Source: Sedimentibacter hydroxybenzoicus DSM 7310
Lineage (GTDB): Bacteria > Bacillota > Clostridia > Tissierellales > Sedimentibacteraceae
Length of the DNA stretch: 33,454 bases
Direction of reading: 5' to 3'
Assembly (NCBI RefSeq): GCF_013403245.1
Contig: NZ_JACBNQ010000032.1
Span: forward strand, 1 to 33,454
Part shown: positions 32,018 through 33,454 of the stretch, piece after piece
Numbering within the stretch: position 1 is the stretch's first letter
How the letters are laid out: each line of letters begins with the position of its first letter
Program-made: the position numbers and the translations under genes
Notes under the pieces: model-generated
Databases searched by the model: none
What the model was told of the DNA's origin: nothing
The model's input: only the letters and a program-made list of their open reading frames with translations

Positions 32018-33137
32018 ATTTTTTGAAGAATTTTATGAAAATAAAAGAAACGACATTTCATTTATTACTATTAAAAAAGGAGCATCAATTAATTTTAAGG
32101 ACAATATTTTCATATCAGACAAGGAGCTTGATATCCCGATCAGGATTTCCAACCTATTAAAAGATATTGAAAAGCAAAAAGAAACGGATGGTATTTCACT
32201 TAACAATATAATAGATGGAATAATCTATTTATTTGGCTCTGATACAGATTTTAAATTTTCAGAAGACTACCATAGGATTCTTAAAGAGTTAAAATTTGAT
32301 ATTACATCTTATATAATATATTGTATAAATAAATTTGATGAAAACGAAAATGAAGACGGTATAGTTTATGGTAAGGCATTAATTAATATAGAAGAAAATG
32401 AAAAAACATGTTTTGTTTATGCTTGTGCCTTAGAAAAAATGGGACTTAAATTATACTCTGATGATAAGGAAGAATTAAGTGGATATTATTTACAGGAAGC
32501 TAACAAATATTTTGAAAAGTGCCTAGATCATAATGATAAATTTGCACTGGCACATTATAAATTAGGATTTTACTATAAAAGAAGCCAGCAGTATGTTAAA
32601 GCAAGACTCATCTGGGAAAAACATCAGAAATATGATGATGACGATTTGAGAATAGATGAAATAAGAAATGAACTAATCCAATTGCAGCCATATGTTGATT
32701 TTGAAAATGGTTATAATTTTGTATTGAAGGATCAGCCTGAAAAAGGCTTAGATTTGTTGTTACCGTTAACCAAGGGATTCGGCAATTGGTGGAATTTGTT
32801 GTTTTTTATAGGACTTGCATATAGAGTGCTTGGAGAATACGACATAGCAGAAACATATTTTGAAAATGTATTAAAAATAGAAAAGAATCAAAAAGACGCT
32901 TTGAATGAATTAGGATTGTGCAAGCTCTGCAGGGGTAAGTATGTAGAAGCAGCTGAATTGTTTTCGGATTTACTTGGATTTGACCCGGGTAATTGTGAAG
33001 TGTTCTGCAATCGTGCAGTAGCATATATGCACAACAATCAAATAGATAGGGCAAAAGAAGATATACAGACTGCATTAAAAATCAACCCTAACGATTCTGT
33101 TGCATTAAGTATAAAAGAAGAGTTGGAGAAAATGTGA
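32001..33137 (+). CDS. TPR-repeat protein, third gene of the trio
   Basis: In this 378-residue soluble protein the second half holds several tetratricopeptide repeats. Examples are ALAHYKLGFYYKRSQQYVKA, LFFIGLAYRVLGEYDIAETY, ALNELGLCKLCRGKYVEAAE and VFCNRAVAYMHNNQIDRAKE. The first 140 residues are not recognisable. TPR arrays usually mediate protein contacts, so it may scaffold the radical SAM enzyme or its target. The ATG at 32001 has GGGGAG upstream and overlaps the radical SAM gene by 17 bases. It is the last gene before a cluster of strong promoters. Confidence 0.85.
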   Translation: MNKRDKFFEEFYENKRNDISFITIKKGASINFKDNIFISDKELDIPIRISNLLKDIEKQKETDGISLNNIIDGIIYLFGSDTDFKFSEDYHRILKELKFDITSYIIYCINKFDENENEDGIVYGKALINIEENEKTCFVYACALEKMGLKLYSDDKEELSGYYLQEANKYFEKCLDHNDKFALAHYKLGFYYKRSQQYVKARLIWEKHQKYDDDDLRIDEIRNELIQLQPYVDFENGYNFVLKDQPEKGLDLLLPLTKGFGNWWNLLFFIGLAYRVLGEYDIAETYFENVLKIEKNQKDALNELGLCKLCRGKYVEAAELFSDLLGFDPGNCEVFCNRAVAYMHNNQIDRAKEDIQTALKINPNDSVALSIKEELEKM

Positions 33138-33147
33138 AAAAAGGGGA

Positions 33148-33176
33148 TTGACAAAGATAATTAAGTAAGCTAAAAT
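33148..33176 (+). promoter_or_regulatory. Tandem promoter P1
   Basis: TTGACA (33148-33153) and TAAAAT (33171-33176) are spaced by 17 bases, starting 11 bases after the TPR gene stop. It is the first of four similar promoters. Confidence 0.6.
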
Positions 33177-33233
33177 TAAAAAGCATTTATCTGAAAAATG
33201 TAAAATTTAGTTGAAAAATAAGTAATAAATTTA

Positions 33234-33262
33234 TTGACAATTAAAAATAGTTGTGATAAACT
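33234..33262 (+). promoter_or_regulatory. Tandem promoter P2
   Basis: TTGACA (33234-33239) and TAAACT (33257-33262) are spaced by 17 bases, with TGTGA just before the -10 box. Confidence 0.65.
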
Positions 33263-33314
33263 AACAAAGCTGTGATTTTCTTGACAGAAGAATTTCACAA
33301 GAAAAAATTGTCAG

Positions 33315-33343
33315 TTGACAGAGGACAATGTGTATGTTAAACT
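33315..33343 (+). promoter_or_regulatory. Tandem promoter P3
   Basis: TTGACA (33315-33320) and TAAACT (33338-33343) are spaced by 17 bases. A second TTGACA at 33281-33286 has no matching -10 box. Confidence 0.65.
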
Positions 33344-33403
33344 GACATTCCGCTCGAAAGAGCAGGGAGTAGAAAATAAAAAAACAAAAACAAAAATTGG
33401 CAG

Positions 33404-33432
33404 TTGACAACATCGAAAAGATGTGATAATCT
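33404..33432 (+). promoter_or_regulatory. Tandem promoter P4
   Basis: TTGACA (33404-33409) and TAATCT (33427-33432) are spaced by 17 bases, again with TGTGA before the -10 box, followed by AAGCTGT as after P2. The window ends 22 bases later with no gene begun. Four stacked strong promoters of this kind usually precede rRNA operons in Clostridia. Confidence 0.65.
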
Positions 33433-33454
33433 GTTCAAGCTGTCCCAAGAGATG

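Noticed and set aside
1-33454. CRISPR array, tRNA genes, insertion sequence with transposase, or prophage
   Set aside because: No regularly spaced repeats, tRNA-like cloverleaf, transposase or phage genes were found on reading both strands. The repeats present are short palindromes without encoded proteins.

Overview
The window reads as chromosome of a low-GC, endospore-forming, anaerobic Firmicute of the class Clostridia or a close relative. The base composition is AT-rich with strong AGGAGG-type ribosome sites. It has a germination locus (two Csp-type subtilases plus the cortex-lytic enzyme SleC), pyruvate phosphate dikinase, MutS2, a ZapA-family protein and a Bacillus-type ArgS. I cannot fix the genus from sequence alone; Sedimentibacter/Tissierellia-like is a guess.

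Layout. (1) 1-2900: a cold-shock protein gene with a structured leader ending in a terminator-like hairpin. Next is a DEAD-box helicase cut off after motif I at a GGGGACGG repeat, then minus-strand genes for a Uma2-type nuclease fold, DUF2200 and an XRE regulator. (2) 2919-4130: a MalY/PatB-type aminotransferase/C-S lyase divergent from the XRE gene. (3) 4208-9236, minus strand: a compact germination operon, small protein > active Csp protease > Csp pseudoprotease (catalytic Ser replaced by Gly) > SleC. (4) 9381-11815, minus strand: an eroded accessory stretch with an APH-type kinase, a shortened VOC protein, a GyrI-like remnant and an AraC regulator fused to a truncated APH domain. (5) 11960-17452: ppdK, divergent from dxs, which overlaps a class-I glutamine-amidotransferase-like hydrolase. 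(6) 17656-23532: a ZapA-domain protein with a long coiled coil of exact 63-residue repeats, a U32/DUF3656 protein and mutS2. (7) 23587-25158, minus strand: an Lsa/CplR-like ABC-F gene behind a leader with a three-codon uORF and a terminator-like hairpin. (8) 25542-28417: a GNAT protein and argS. (9) 28418-29332: two related palindromic repeats and an SLT-type lytic transglycosylase. (10) 29418-33137: a tightly overlapping trio of unknown function (all-alpha protein, B12-binding radical SAM protein, TPR protein). (11) 33148 to the end: four tandem TTGACA-N17 promoters, probably feeding an rRNA operon just beyond the window.

How genes work together. In the germination operon the intact Csp is expected to process pro-SleC, and the Ser-to-Gly Csp is expected to signal or scaffold. 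The least explained parts are the trio at 29418-33137, the two attenuator-like leaders (cold-shock gene and ABC-F gene), and the repeat architecture of the ZapA-like protein.
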